Notes: a model not told the origin generated them from the letters alone. DNA of 64,000 nt from Dendrobium chrysotoxum (GCA_019925795.1 CM034314.1:19640774-19704773), one strand, 5' to 3'; positions 24,261-37,287 are shown, counted from the stretch's first letter. A program made the numbers and translations.

Positions 24261-24989
24261 ACTCAAGCTTCACATCATACCCAAACTTTAAGCCTATCAA
24301 GAGCTCCACTCCATTCAAACCTCAATCAATCCTAGCCTTAACACTTGATCCAAATTTCAATTTAGCTTTAATCTTATTCAATCATTTATGATCATTAAAA
24401 TGATTATAAATGATTTGGATAATTCAAATTCAAGTAATCAAGCTCAAATCCAGAAACTCAAATCAAAATCCAAGGTTCAAAGGCCCTATCTTGAAAGCCT
24501 TTTTCAGTGATTTTTCAAATACTTTAAAACTCAGTCAAATGACCTCTGATTCAGAGTCTACCAATTGCATATTGATAAGACATGTGTTTAGAGACAACCC
24601 ACCAAATTTGAACTCATTCTGGGACCTCTAACCCCAAAAATTGGATTAAAATCTAGAGGTTATAAAACTTTTAAATATTTACGACCTATGCCACTGGACC
24701 TTCCACCCAGTGAATCCTGATCTTAGAGCATTCTACAAATCCTTTAACCATACCCAGGCCCTTGATTATGAATCATTAAATATTAAACTGTATTTTTGTG
24801 GACCCATTTTGACCCCCAAGTGACCAGGGGTCAAAATGACCAAAATACCCCTTCAGGGCAATTTTGAAGTTTTCTCAAAACTTCAACATGGCCCAGTCAA
24901 ATCAAACTGAAGAACCTCTTCTAATGCATCCTAACTATCATTAGGAATGCAATGAACTCAAGCCCTAACCCTGGTCAAGCCTTATTGGC

Positions 24990-25440
24990 CAGGTCGACCA
25001 GTTTTGGCCAAAATACCCCTTAGCAAATGATCTTCAAATTTCTTAAGACCACTCCTGACAAATTTCAAATATCAAACCAAACCTGTTGGACCCAATCCCA
25101 TGACCTAGGTCAACCTAGTTGATTAAGTCAACCTAGGTTGACCAAATATGTCCTTAAGAGTCCAAATAGTCATTTTAACCAAACTGACCTCCCCAGACCT
25201 TGGAACCACTCTCAATAGATTTCAAATATCATTTCAAATCTGTTGTCCAATCCTTGACCCTGGGTCAACCTGGTTGACCAAGCCAACCTAGGTTGACCAG
25301 TTCAACCCTTAAGTTCTTTCACTTGGGATTAAGCTCCAGATCAACTTCAAACCTATTCAAACTTCTCTAATCACTTCTCTTAGTGATTTAATATTGATGG
25401 GACCCCTGACCTAGTCACTAGTTGACTTGGCTAACTGAAC
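24990..25440 (+). repeat. W-box repeats of X2
   Basis: AGTTGATTAAGTCAACC at about 25117 and GGTTGACCAAGCCAACC at about 25272 are 155 bases apart, each followed by CTAGGTTGACC. They are decayed units of the 156-bp repeat best seen in X3. Confidence 0.65.
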
Positions 25441-27491
25441 CCAAGCTTGGTCAAACTTAACCCATTTGAACCAAGACAAGGTATATGATTCAATCAAACC
25501 TTTACTACTCTTCAATCCATTTCCAATGCATATTTCAAACATCCCTAAACCTACCATGAATCACTTTATGTGAGTTTTGACTAAGTCAAACCACCATAGA
25601 CTTTTATTTGATTAGATTCTCAAACTATAATCAATCACAATCAACTCAAGATTTCTAACCCATATCAACTCTAATTTAACTCCAAACTATGGCCTCAATA
25701 TGCTATAATTGTTGGCTAACCAAACCAAAATTAGGTTGACCAAGTCAACATATTAAAACTTGGTCAAACTAGCTTAAACTCTTTTCCCATGCTCTCAAGT
25801 CTAATCCTTAGGCATTAAATCTTCTCAAATTCATCATTCTAGCATTCAAGGCTTCTTGTATGGCACCTTAGCAGTCCACCTGGACTTTGACTGGTCAAAC
25901 AGTCAAAACTAGGCTTTTGAGGGGTCAAATTTGATCAAACAAGCTCAAATTACCTCCATGCCCATGCCAACTCAGCTCCAACAGCTCTAGCAGTCTCTAG
26001 AACCTTCCTAAATGCCATCCCAACCCTTAGATCCAGATCTAACAGTCCCCATTGCTCCCATGCTCAAGTGGGGGCTAAAGAGCTTTCCACCATAGCTTAT
26101 ATCATTGTCCTTTGAATCTCCTGCTCCTACCTACTCCCAGGGCATATGACAAACATCTAGAGCTCAAGCCACTCGACCTAGGCCATCCATTCAAGCTGGA
26201 GGGACTTAAATAGGGCAAATCAATGAAAAGAGCGATCATTCTAAATTCCACCCTCTCTCACTTACTTCCAGCTTCCAGTCCTTAATCCCCGTTCGTTCAA
26301 ACTTTAAACCTTCTCCTTAAGACTTTCCAAGTTTAAATCCTCCTGTTTGTGGCTGCCGGCGGCGAGCTCCCAACCATACAAGCCCTAAATTCGTCCAAGT
26401 CTTCCTCAGCTCGATCCGTAGCTCCTCCGGCTGCGACATCAATTGGAGAAAGTTGTGTGGACAATCAACAAGTTCATAAATTCTAAACATACCAAAATCC
26501 AATGGTTAGATCTCTAAAAAACTTAAACCCTAGTTCACTACACTTAGATTAAAATAGCTTTTCCATAAGCACTTTTCAAATGTTAAAATCTATACCACAT
26601 TAATGCTCTTCATCAACTCTATATATGGTTAAAATTTTATTAATTTTGATTCATTATATCGAATGAATGAGATGAAAATTGTATCATAAGGCATTTTCAT
26701 GCTCTAATTTAAGTGTATGAAATATCAACCGTTGATCATCTGATCAATGGCTGAGACCTTATTATACCGCTCTCTAATGGGACCGCGTGTAGGCTTCTAT
26801 CGGATCGACTCACCGTCCGGATCAATTTGGACCACTCATTTCAAACAGTGGAAGATTAGACGGCAGAGGTATCCCGCTAATATGGTTAAGTCATCTACCG
26901 CCATTGCAATCATTGGCAATGGTGACACAATCATTGCCAATGATTGGCCATGATTTGAAGCAACCAATCAGGGACTGCCACGTGTCCACCCGCCGCAAAC
27001 CTATTTAATTAGTTTTAAAATTAATTTTAATTATATTTAAATTCACAAAACTTCAAAAAATGTTTAAAAATTAAATATTAACTCAAAAAATACGTATAAT
27101 ATATCAAATTGATCGTATTTTAACCCTCTTTAATTTTAAATTAAAATCATTTAAAAAAATTTAATATATTTTGAATAATTTTAAAACATTAAAAAATTGA
27201 TATTTTAATTATTAATTAATTAAAATTAATCAAATGAAATTCATAATTTTAAAATAAACTTATTTTTAAATTATTTCAAATTAGAGAATGCATTCAAAAT
27301 ATTAAATATTTTAAAATTAACTTAAATTTAAAATATTTCTATTTTAAATACTTTCAACATTTAAACATTTAATTAATATTTAATAAATATTAAATTAAGC
27401 ATTTTCAAAATCAAGAATTTTATTTTAACATATTTAAATAATTAAGGGATTTATCTTAAAGCATTTTAATTTCAAATCAAAATTTAATTTA

Positions 27492-27493
<2 letters not shown>

Positions 27494-27543
<50 letters not shown>
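27494..27543. repeat. (TA)n microsatellite in X2
   Basis: About 25 TA repeats in an extremely AT-rich stretch (27000-28000) that otherwise holds only TTAAAT-type low-complexity sequence. Confidence 0.95.
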
Positions 27544-27549
<6 letters not shown>

Positions 27550-29299
27550 TTATTTATTTAAATATTAATTAATATTAAATTGAAATTAAATCCTAATAAT
27601 TTTAGAAATTCAAATAAAATTAGTTTTAATAATTTAAATTTTAAAAAATAATTAAGATTTAATTGAATTTGATTTAAGAGATATTTTAAATATCTTTTAA
27701 TTTTAAATTAATTTAAATAATTTAATTAATCTTAAACTTTAAAAATTCAAATAAAATTTAATTTAAATCTTAAAAATATAAATAATATATCAAAATTTTC
27801 AAAATTTTGAATATCTTAATTTAAATTTAATTTTAAAATTTAAAACTTGATTTATTTTAAATAATTTGAATATTTGAATATTTAATTAATATTTAATTTA
27901 TTATTTTAAAAATTAAAATTTTTTTTTTAAATTATCTTAATAATCAAATGATCTCTCAAAAAGAAAAATATTTTGATATTGTTTTAATTATTTTAATTTT
28001 TAACTTTAAAACTTATATTTTCATATTTAAGTATTTATGTATATATTTTAAAATTATATATGTATGTTAAATCTTTGAGCTTTTAGAGATCCCATGAAAT
28101 TTTAAATATAGATTGAGCTTGCTTGAATATGATTGTTCACTAATCTAATCTTTAATTCTACGTCTTATATTAATCTTTATATATTTAGGACGCACACACT
28201 CGCACTTAGCATAGGCTCTCCTAATTTTAGGATTTGATTATGATGATTGTGTATATTCATATATGTTAAGTCTAAAGGTTAGTGGAACATTGATTTAAAT
28301 CCACTCAACTTAGTGACATTATTAAGAACAATAATTAAGGACATATGTTTAAAAAACTTAGAATAATTTTAGAAAATATGATACACTTTTTATTGATATA
28401 AATTTAAATCATTTAAACATAGTGACATTCTCAGCCTATAGGAATTTTTTCACTGATTTTTGACGTCATTAGGTCCTCTAATTAAATAACTTGAAATTAA
28501 ACCCTTAATTAAGCATTAAAACTTCCAAAAATTTAATAAATCAAATTTAAATCACAAAAATACACATAATACCTTAAATTAACCAAAATTAAACCCTTAA
28601 CACAAAAAAATTAATAGACCTTTGATTAGACATCAAAATTAAGCTTAATTTAATTTTGATTAAAAATTAATATTTAATTAAATTAATTATTAAAAATAAT
28701 TCAAAATTCTAAAAAATTTTCAAATAGTTGGGAATCTCTCCTTAGGTCATTCCTGACCTTTGAAGTTGATTTTAAGGAGTTGGGAATTCATTCGGAGCAA
28801 AAATCAATAAAACACCCTTAATTAAATAATTTGAATAATTCCAATGAATACCCAAAACTTCTAAAAATCATAACTACTTATAAAAAATTCAAAATTGACT
28901 AAACTAAAAGGCATTGGACTCCATTTGGAGTCTAATATTTATCAAAAATATCAAACCACCAGAAATAACTCAAATTTAAAAATTCAATAATCTGATCTAC
29001 TTTAAATCAAAATTTTTAAGTCAAAACTTCTAAAATTCATAACTTGTCATAGAAAACTCCAAATCTAGCAAAGTTAGAGTATAATTACTCATTAAAAGGT
29101 CTAATATTTAAAAAAAATATCAAAACTCTAGAAATCTAATTGAATCTAAAAGTGAACCTTTGACCCCTTAATTAAATGATTAAATAATCTAAAAATTCTA
29201 AAATTTAAAAATTAATCTTAAATTCCAGAAAATGTTAAGTTAATGTTTAAATTACTCAACCAACCCTCTAATATACAATAACCACTCTAAAGATGAAGT

Positions 29300-29570
29300 T
29301 TTTAGGATGGACTACTCCGGGCTGCGGGGCTATATGTCCTAAGGAGGCTTTGTTCCTCGAACCTGGTGGCATAACACCATGAATGAATTCAATAGAGTGT
29401 TAAAACTTTAAAATTAATTAGTCATTAATGACTTTAAAAAAAATTAAAATTCTTAATCTAATTATATCAATCATGTTTTTAGGCTAGTTTACTCCGGGCT
29501 GCGGAGGCTATGTGTCCTAAGGAGATTTTATTCCTCGAGCTTGGTAGCACAATGCCACTGACCAGTTAAT
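29300..29570 (+). repeat. Duplicated CTCCGGGCTGCGG module in X2
   Basis: TTTTTAGGATGGACTACTCC at about 29308 and TTTTTAGGCTAGTTTACTCC at about 29475, each followed by GGGCTGCGG, GGCTAT, GTCCTAAGGAG and TTCCTCGA. It is a GC-rich island in AT-rich DNA and equivalent to 18585-18860 of X1. Confidence 0.7.
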
Positions 29571-31536
29571 AACAAACTTAAATTAATTTAAACCTTAAAT
29601 TTAGTAATTAATCAATCTTAATTAAAAATTAATCAACTTTTTAATATTAATCAAATCAAATTATTTAATTATACCGGTTACCATTGGGTAACCCAGGCCT
29701 ACAAGGCTATTAAATTAGCCCCAAGAAAGGTGAAATAAACTCCACGGCCTCAATGAGTAATAAAGGTGGTAATCAATAACCCTTTAAAATATACTTTAAA
29801 AATTAATTTTAAATCATTAATATTTAAACCTTAATTAAAATCTCCCTTAAGCCTTTCAACCAACCAGAATATCAAGCAACTTCAATCAGGTACCCTATAT
29901 AGGACATATCCAAGCCACATAGCCCACCCCACACACTTTAGATGGTTTGTTAGGACAACTAACTCTAGTATTAGGCTAGGCCGATATTTACTTTTCTACT
30001 ACTTGTGTGTGATGTATTTTCTATAATTTTCATTACATGTTGGTTGTTAGATTTAAGTAATTGATTGATATGTTTATTTATTTAATTTTATGTAATCTAT
30101 GATGTGATTTATTGTGTGTTAGATCTACCCCTAGATTATGGATGATCTATACTAATCCAGTCCCTTAGGAGAGAGTATTCCTCTATTTGGAAGGCCAAGT
30201 TATGATAACTTTTAAGTATACAAAGAGAAAAGATAACACCCCTTTCAAGGAGGAGTTTCTTTTCATTTGGATATCCAGACCTGACAATCTAAGGAGCTCG
30301 CAGAAGGATGAAGAAATGAAGAATGAGAAGAACCTCAATTCTCAAAGTCACTTGAGTCTTAGGAGTAAAATCTGGATTGTTATTAGTGGTACCTGACCAC
30401 TTTACTTTTTCTACAGACCCTGGGTTATACAATTAAGTGGCACTTGCCATATGGACTTTTAATTTGAATTCTAATTTAATTGATTTGATTAATGATTGTT
30501 TGATGTTGATTACGATGTAGGATTACATACTTTTAGTAGTTTTTTTTACGATCTTGCATGTCGTGTTTGATTTAGCCTGGATTCGATCGGAGGCTTGTGA
30601 TGGCACGTTAAAATATTTTCTACTTTAATTAAATTTAAAAGATTTAAGCTCATATAAAAACTTAATATTTTAAGAAGTAAGCTCAAGACCGCTAGGAGTT
30701 CTCATGAGCATAATTCTTACATTTTTTTCCATTTGTCAGGCATCTCCCCGCCTGCGGGTTCTAGCAGACCATCTAACCTATGAGGGTGCATATCTGTCAA
30801 GAAAAATTTGTGCATTTTAGGATAAAATTATTTTTAAGCTTTTTTAAAACTGCTTCATCCTGATTTAAGCATTTAATAGAGTCAATTAGCATGCATTGCA
30901 TTAAAAATCAATTAAAAAAGTGTCTAAATCTTTAATTTGCATTTTAGTTTAAGCATCATATCACCCAACACATATTAAGGGGCCAAATTAAGGACTGCTA
31001 TAGATGTCGGCCCTATTTTCTTTAAACTTATCTTAATTAACGTCCCTACTACTCTTATATTTAAAGATCGGATACATGATTTTGAAGCGCCTAGGTAGTT
31101 TAGTTGGCTACCCAATCCAGGCCGGGGTAAGTCCAAATCTTGCATTGCATTAGCTAAGTTCAGGCTATTGGTTTTAAGTATCCATTATAGACTTAGGTTC
31201 TGAGGCAAACTTAGGTTATAGGATCTCAATCTCCGGGAATTGAATCCTAATTTTCTAATAAAATCAATCATTCAAACTTAAAATATCTTTCAATCAAATT
31301 TAAGTCGAACACTTATGATAGGTTGAGGTGTTTCTAAAGTGATTCAAAATCTCAAGACACTCCTACCATTCCTCCTTTAACCTTCAAAAATAAGTGTTCA
31401 ACCTTGATCCAATCCCGATTGAACTTCCAATACTCACCTCCTTTGATATCAAGCTTTGAAATCTTAAATAAAATTTCTATCGCTATTTTAATCGAGAGTA
31501 TTCATAGAAAATTTTAGTTTCCTATAATGTAATTAA

Positions 31537-31906
31537 CTACAAGGGCTTGCACTCGTAGGAGATCTAGAAACCCAGATCAAATATTCAAAATCAATATTTT
31601 CAAAAACTTTAATTAATTTTCTTTGGAAAAATCAAGCCTAGCAATCATTATCATCATTTTTAAATGATCAATAGTGATTGATATCTTCATTCTTCAGAGA
31701 GATATATCAATTACTATCATAATTTTAATTATGAAATTAATAATCCCTTTATCCAGATTAACATAGTCAAACATTCGATCAAATATTATTTTGACCCTCC
31801 GGGGTCATATGCTGTCCTTTCTTGAGTTGATTATGATAATCAGGATAAATTGAAAGTTTTTTAATTTGAACCCACTATGGAATGATATGTTTGCCTCCTG
31901 AGGCAA
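31537..31906 (+). other. Conserved hairpin region of X2
   Basis: Hairpins at offsets 0, 142, 255 and 354: H1 at 31537 (CTACAAGGG...CACTCGTAG, two mismatches), H2 at 31679 (TGATAT/ATATCA), H3 at 31792 (TGACCC-TCCG-GGGTCA), H4 at 31891 (TTGCCT-CCTG-AGGCAA). Stems differ from those of X1 and X3, mostly in paired fashion. Confidence 0.7.
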
Positions 31907-32020
31907 TATATTATTCATAATGAAGCGTTCAATTTTCAAAATTAAAATTCTAGAAATTAAACTTTCCCAAAAAAAATTAATCCCTTTCAAAACAACACTT
32001 TTTTCTAATCAAATAGATCC

Positions 32021-32520
32021 CAACCAGAGTTAGGAAGTTTAGCTAAAGGTGTAAAATGGAAGTGACAACTCAAAAGATTGATTAGAGGGGACTCCCATTG
32101 ATGAGATGATATGCTAACTTTAACTTAGCCATTATAAATTGGATTGAGTCGATTATTAGAGGAATTCCCTAAGTGAGGATGATTATCGATTTCACTCATA
32201 TCAATTGATTATCAAACTTATAATGGCCTAACAATAAGATGACGCTTCTCACTTATTAGGCATGTGTTGAGAAAGGTGAAATAGAATAAGATATTGATGG
32301 TGCTCCCATTATCAAACAAAATTCCTTAATATTGTAACATGGGTCACCAATACCCATGCTAACGAAAACTACGTCTTAATTAAGGGTTTGGACCTCTTCC
32401 AAGTAAGAACCATTGAAAGTAGTAAAGTAATTAATATATGACTTCTTTTATATTTTCTCTTCAAGCCTGAAGATAAAGACTTGTTTGGATGGTAGTGGGC
32501 CTCCAGTGATGATTTTAGTT
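32021..32520 (-). pseudogene. Ty3/gypsy (Tat-type) protease remnant
   Basis: Minus-strand translation gives VSMGIGDPCYNIKGILFDN followed by GSTINILFYFTF (about 32270-32370), the Asp-Asn-Gly-Ser site and flanking wording of plant Ty3 aspartic proteases (normally DNGSSA). Before it is a short ITGGPLPS-type stretch that belongs to the gag-protease linker. Stops interrupt it. It lies between the CACTA element on the right and X2 on the left, and continues into the reverse transcriptase piece beyond X2. Confidence 0.65.
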
Positions 32521-32523
32521 TCC

Positions 32524-33557
32524 CACTACAGTAAAATCATCTATTACCGGCGGCATTTTTTGACAGAAATTGATTATTTTCCGGCGGTTTTAGAATTTAC
32601 CGGCGATTTTCTAGCGGAAAAATATCCGTCGGTAAAACACGCCTAGGAAAATTTTTTCCGACGGTAAAAAATTCCGACGACCTAGAAAAAAATAATTTAA
32701 AAAACTTCTGCCCGACTACCTGACAGCCCAAGCTGCCTTGCTACCCGCCCATATGCCTTCCCGCGGCAAGCTGCCTGGCATCCCAAGCTCCCTACCCGCC
32801 CTCCGGGAAGCCTTCTTGCGCTGCCCGCTCTCATCCTACGAAGCTGCTCGACTGCCCGCTGACCCCTACCCAGCTGCCCAAGCACGCTGCCCGCCCACCC
32901 GGATGCCTTCCTGCGCTGCTCGCTACCTTCCCGCCGAGCTGATCGACTGCCAGCTGACCGCCCAGACGCCCGACTGCCCACTGGTCTGCCTACCTACCTG
33001 CTTGTGCACTGTCTGGGATTCGAACTATGTTGGATTCAAAATTTATCAAACACAACCAAAATGCTACAATGCAAAATATGTAATTTTGCTCACTTTTTAA
33101 TATTTAAATTATATAATTACGTATAAACAAAAATTATATTTACTAATTAATTTAATCATGAAAATTAAAATTAATAATAAATTTAAAAATAAAAATTACT
33201 AATTACTAATTAATTTAAAATTACTAATCAAAGAAAATAAAATTTTAAAATAAATTAAAATTTAAGTAATAATTTTAAATTTAAGTAATAATTTTAAATT
33301 TAAATCTTTTTTACTTAAATCATTTAAATAGTTAAATTTTAATAATTTTATTTAAATTATTTAAAATTTGCCAGAAAGCTAGAAAAGCCGCCAAAAAAGC
33401 CACCTGAAAATTACGATGGAAAGAAACCACCTGAAACTTTCACCGGAAAAGCTGTCTCATTGTCTTCCGTAGAAAAACCACTAGAAAGCCGCCGGAAAAA
33501 TGACCGCCAAAAATCCGCCGAAAAATTTCGCCGGTAATGAATGATTTTCCTGTAGTG
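32524..33557. mobile_element. Non-autonomous CACTA-type DNA transposon
   Basis: Terminal inverted repeats start CACTACAGTAAAATCAT (32524) and, read from the other end, CACTACAGGAAAATCAT (33557), extending through ATTACCGGCG. Subterminal GGCGGTTTT, TCGGTAAA and GCCGCCGGAAAA motifs repeat in both orientations, as usual for CACTA elements. Flanking triplets TCC and ATC do not match, so the 3-bp duplication has decayed. Length 1034 bp with no transposase. It separates gag and protease fragments of the Tat element. Confidence 0.85.
32700..33010. repeat. GC-rich degenerate repeat inside the CACTA element
   Basis: About 300 bases of CTGCCCGCCTACC / GCTGCCTGGC / CCTTCCCGC-type imperfect repetition, far richer in GC than its surroundings. 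It creates open frames on both strands that look low-complexity rather than coding. Confidence 0.7.
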
Positions 33558-33800
33558 ATCCCCAACTCGTTGGCAATTTTCTAATTGCTGCTTCTTTACA
33601 CACTAATGGGAGCAATGTCCTTATGGGCAGATTGGATTTTTATAGATCAGCCAAGATAGTGTTGTTGAATTAACCATTCAATTTCTTCTTTAAATTGCTT
33701 CGATCCTTTCAAGATGGGTCTATAATAAATGCTTCTACAGTGTTGATTCCACCTAAAATGAGCTGAATAAAATCTGGTAAGAGTTTACAAGTTCATTTAA
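33558..33800 (-). pseudogene. Ty3/gypsy gag C-terminal remnant
   Basis: Minus-strand translation contains KGSKQFKEEIEWLIQQHYLG (about 33635-33695), like the conserved gag segment after the Cys-His motif of Tat elements, then a ANELG-type linker. Upstream (33800-33921) the match is lost. Short and interrupted, so the call depends on its position next to the protease piece. Confidence 0.5.
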
Positions 33801-33921
33801 TGACTATTTATATTTTGTGATATTTCAGAATTTCTTTCCATGTTGAATTTCTACCAAAAGGGGTTGTGACTTGAATTAAAAAAGTAAAAACATGTTAAGT
33901 AGAAAATTCTTTAAGAGTGTT

Positions 33922-35503
33922 TGTTATAACTCAAAATTTTTGAAAAATATATTTTTACCTATAATAATTAAGAATTTCTTTCAAGAGCCATTATAAGTCT
34001 AAATCACAAATTTTCGTCATCATAACATATCTGTTATAGTGTTTTAGTGTCACTAATTTTTTATAATTTTTTGACACTAATAAAATTTCTTAAGAAATTA
34101 GTACTTATTGGTAAAAGTAGAGGTTTTGAGGCGTCAAGTGTCTGTTTTGTAAATTGATTTCACAAAAAATTTTTATATAAAATAAGTTATTTTATATTTC
34201 TCTATAATTTTTAAAGCCTTAAAAAGATTTTTAAGAATTTTCTATTGAAAAAATTATTATAATAATATTATTATATTATTATTTTATATAAAAATCTAAA
34301 ACCATTATGGATTTTATAAATGCCTTAAATCCTTTTTTTCATTAACAGAGAAGGATTTTGGGGAAATGAGAACAAAGAGAGGAGAGAGGTGAGAGAAGAA
34401 AGGAAGCTAGGTTTTGGTAGTCATAGAGAGATTTTTGTCCATCAGTCCAGTTATAAAATTTGCTCATCTTGAGGTAGGTAACGTTTTGCCTATTTTAGCT
34501 TTTAAATAATTTGACATTTTTGGTATTTTTTTGATTAAATTTGTATTTTTATTACTAAAAAATGAGAATAATTTTATTTTGGTAAAATTTTTATCCCATA
34601 ACTTTTTATATGTTATAGAGATAAATATTATAAATATTTTGAGTATATTCTATAAATTTTTTGCTAGGTGATTTTGAAAAAGCTTCAATTATTATCTACT
34701 TAGAAATTTATTTTGACATCTAAAAATAGTGCTCCAGTTCAATTAAAGCTTTAGAATGATGTTTTATATAATCTCTAGTAATTTGATTATATTTTAAAAT
34801 TATAAATTTTTGCTCATTAGTATTTCTGTTATCTATTATTAGGACATTTTAGCAATTTTTGAATTCAGTCCAATTATACTTTTGTTAATGAAATGCATTA
34901 AAAAAATGTAAAAGAAATGTAATGTAATATAATATGATATGATGTGATGCTAGCACTAATGAGCGACTAAGGTGGGATTTTGTTATGCTGGCGCCAATGA
35001 GTACCGAGATGGGATTTTAGTAAATATATAAAAATTTAGGCTTAAGAACTGTTCTGATAATCATTATGAAGTGTTTGTTTATAATTCATTCAATTAGCTT
35101 TTGATTTTTGTTTTATGCTACAATAGTTTACTGAGTCGTACTAGCTCATCCCTATTTTTACTTTTATTTTCAAGCCCGAGGTAGGGTAAGGAGTGAGCTG
35201 AGTAGTTTGGATAGCAAAATTCGATATATATTGTAGGTATATTTTAGTTAGTTTTGATTTTTATAAGCTTAGCTATTATTTAATTTTTCTCTTTTGTCAA
35301 GTACTGTTGTAGATAGCCTTCATATTATATATTTTTGAATGACATAGAAAATCATGTTGAGATTCAGTAGTCTTTCGCTTTATATTGCACTCAATAGTGG
35401 CTTTGTGTAATATAAAATATAATAACTCAAATATGTTAAATAAATTTATATGAAAAATATAAAAATTTTGAAGTAGAGCACTTTGACACTGATCTGGTAA
35501 GCT

Positions 35504-35600
<97 letters not shown>

Positions 35601-36742
35601 TTTCCTCACCTCACTGACTCCCTCACTTGGTTGCTTAGCTGGGAAGAAATTTAAAGAGGCAATGAAAAGAAAAGAGAGAGAAAAGTCTTTGGATCATATT
35701 TATTAGCCATTCCTTTTACAGATTTTTTTCTATTCGTTATAAGTGATTAATCTCTTCTATTTTTAATGATTTTAATTTCTACGAATTTCATTTCTTCTAA
35801 ATCTATCAAAATATTTTATCTCCTGATTTCAGAAGCTCTCATCGTGCAAGTTTGGATATGTTATACATTTTATCATTATAAATGATTTGACATGATTTTT
35901 TTATATTTTAAATAAAGTACTGAATGATATCAGATACATGATATGATAACTCCACACGATACCTTACTGATCCATGAGATTCACTAATTGGGAGTCATAA
36001 AAAGCTAGAGATTGATTGAGAGCTATAAGAAGTCAGGGTGACTAATTCACGTGATTTAAGGAAAGTTAAAAGGAGAATATTAATTGGGAGTTATAAGAGG
36101 CGATTGATTGGGAGTCATAAGTGCAAGAATAAAGTACTCTTATGATGCACTCAATGAATATCTGAATACTGATACTGACACAACTACGAATACTGTACTA
36201 ATATTGTGACTGACACTAATATTATTTTATGTCATTAATATTATTTAACATTATTGATCATGAAACTAATATTATTACTATCATTAGTACTATTGATTAT
36301 TACTGATACTGTGATTGATGATGTAATGATTAAGATGTGATGAACTATAGAATGATAAATTGATACATATAATTATTATAGACATTGATGCATATATTTC
36401 TTTATCTTATATTGATTTCAGTTGTAAGATTTTAATTACTTGCTGGGTTATGTGCTCATTACGTGATTTTACATGTTTTCAAAAAAGGGTAATGATCCTA
36501 TGATATGAGGCTTGGACAAAATAAAAATGTAATCATATTTCTTTTTGCTATTCATTACTAAGCTCTAGTTAATTTAATAAAATGAAAGATATGTAATTCT
36601 TCCAATATAGATCCTGAAATGTGATGTCTAATTTGGAAGTTTTATTTCAATACTTCGTCAACCATATCTTAGGGTAGTCTTATCACAATCGGATACGGTA
36701 TGACCTTTGTGATATTGGGTCATATCCTGACAGGTTGTGACA
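33922..36742 (+). mobile_element. Family-A LTR element C/D, perfect TSD, internal deletion
   Basis: Starts TGTTATAACTCA (33922) and ends GGTTGTGACA (36742). A perfect 5-bp duplication GTGTT lies at 33917-33921 and 36743-36747. The left half matches the start of copies A and B (GGCGTCAAGTGTCTGTTTTG near 34131, AGAGAGGTGAGAGAAG near 34382). The TACTGAGTCGTACTAGCTCA segment near 35131 and the related TTGCTGGGTTATGTGCTCAT segment near 36438 both match the same place in copy A. So this is best read as a 5' LTR and a 3' LTR fused by deletion of the internal region around the TA tract. Confidence 0.75.
35511..35598. repeat. (TA)n microsatellite, about 43 repeats
   Basis: Pure TA run at the junction between the two LTR-like halves of element C/D. 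Confidence 0.96.
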
Positions 36743-36875
36743 GTGTTGCAGTGCAATGGTTGAGAAGAGCAGCGCTACCCTCTCTATGAGTTGGATGATA
36801 CTTGGGCGTGTTGTGGCATTGTAAATGCATCACTCAGTAATTGATTTCATGTGCACACATTACATTAAAAAAAAT

Positions 36876-37090
36876 TTCAACTATGTTTCAAGCTTATAAT
36901 CTGGGCTTATTTGGACTCGAATTGGATCATTTTTAGAGTCATTGGGTTTTTCTCATCTAGCAGATCGTTTGAATATAAATTTGTTGAAATCAAAATCTGA
37001 ATGATCCTAAATTTAATTCTAGAAATTTTCGATTCAAATATGCATCTACATTAGTGCCTACTGAAATTGATATTTTGAAGACTTACCAAA
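36876..37090 (+). repeat. Dispersed repeat R, copy 2
   Basis: Diverged direct copy of 5534-5740 (CAACTATGTTTCAAGC, TTGAATATAAATTTGTTGAAAT-type strings in the same order). No coding content. The flanking stretch 36748-36875 and 37091-37287 holds nothing I recognise. Confidence 0.45.
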
Positions 37091-37287
37091 ACCCTTTGAC
37101 AGCGCGTTTTGGTCCGTTTGGAAGAATTAACAGATGGGCTTCATTAAACAATGAGCTAACACATGGAGTTTGACAAACCCAACGACAAGGATGTATGCAG
37201 CAGTAGATTAGGACAGTGCGTGGGCTCTGATGGGTTGATGCTCAATACTTTGTACAAATAATAAAAGTTGTTTGATAATTATTTTAA

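Larger units (their letters stand above)
23736..32015 (+). mobile_element. Large non-coding element X, copy X2 (most complete)
   Basis: Runs from TGTTGACCTCATTTTTGTAT (23736) to AATCAAATA (32015), 8280 bp. Flanking pentamers AATCC (23731-23735) and GATCC (32016-32020) match at four of five. It lies between protease and reverse transcriptase pieces of the same minus-strand Tat element, which confirms insertion. Order inside: a short stem-loop at the start, a CTAG-rich minisatellite, W-box repeats, an AT-rich middle with a TA microsatellite, the duplicated CTCCGGGCTGCGG module, then the hairpin region. It has no protein-coding region, no tRNA primer site I could recognise, and no second copy of the 5' sequence inside. 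Confidence 0.75.

Noticed and set aside
24410..26953. Short frames at 24410, 26317 and 26747 in X2
   Set aside because: Not preserved in the other X copies.
30187..30396. 69-codon frame in X2
   Set aside because: The homologous stretches in X1 and X3 are not open, so it is not a conserved coding region.
32697..33100. 94- and 120-codon frames in the CACTA element
   Set aside because: Both arise from the same GC-rich repeat on opposite strands and contain no domain.
5534..37090. Repeat R copies as the LTR pair of the old Tat element
   Set aside because: Orientation and position fit, but only about 200 diverged bases match and no TG/CA borders, PBS or PPT were found.
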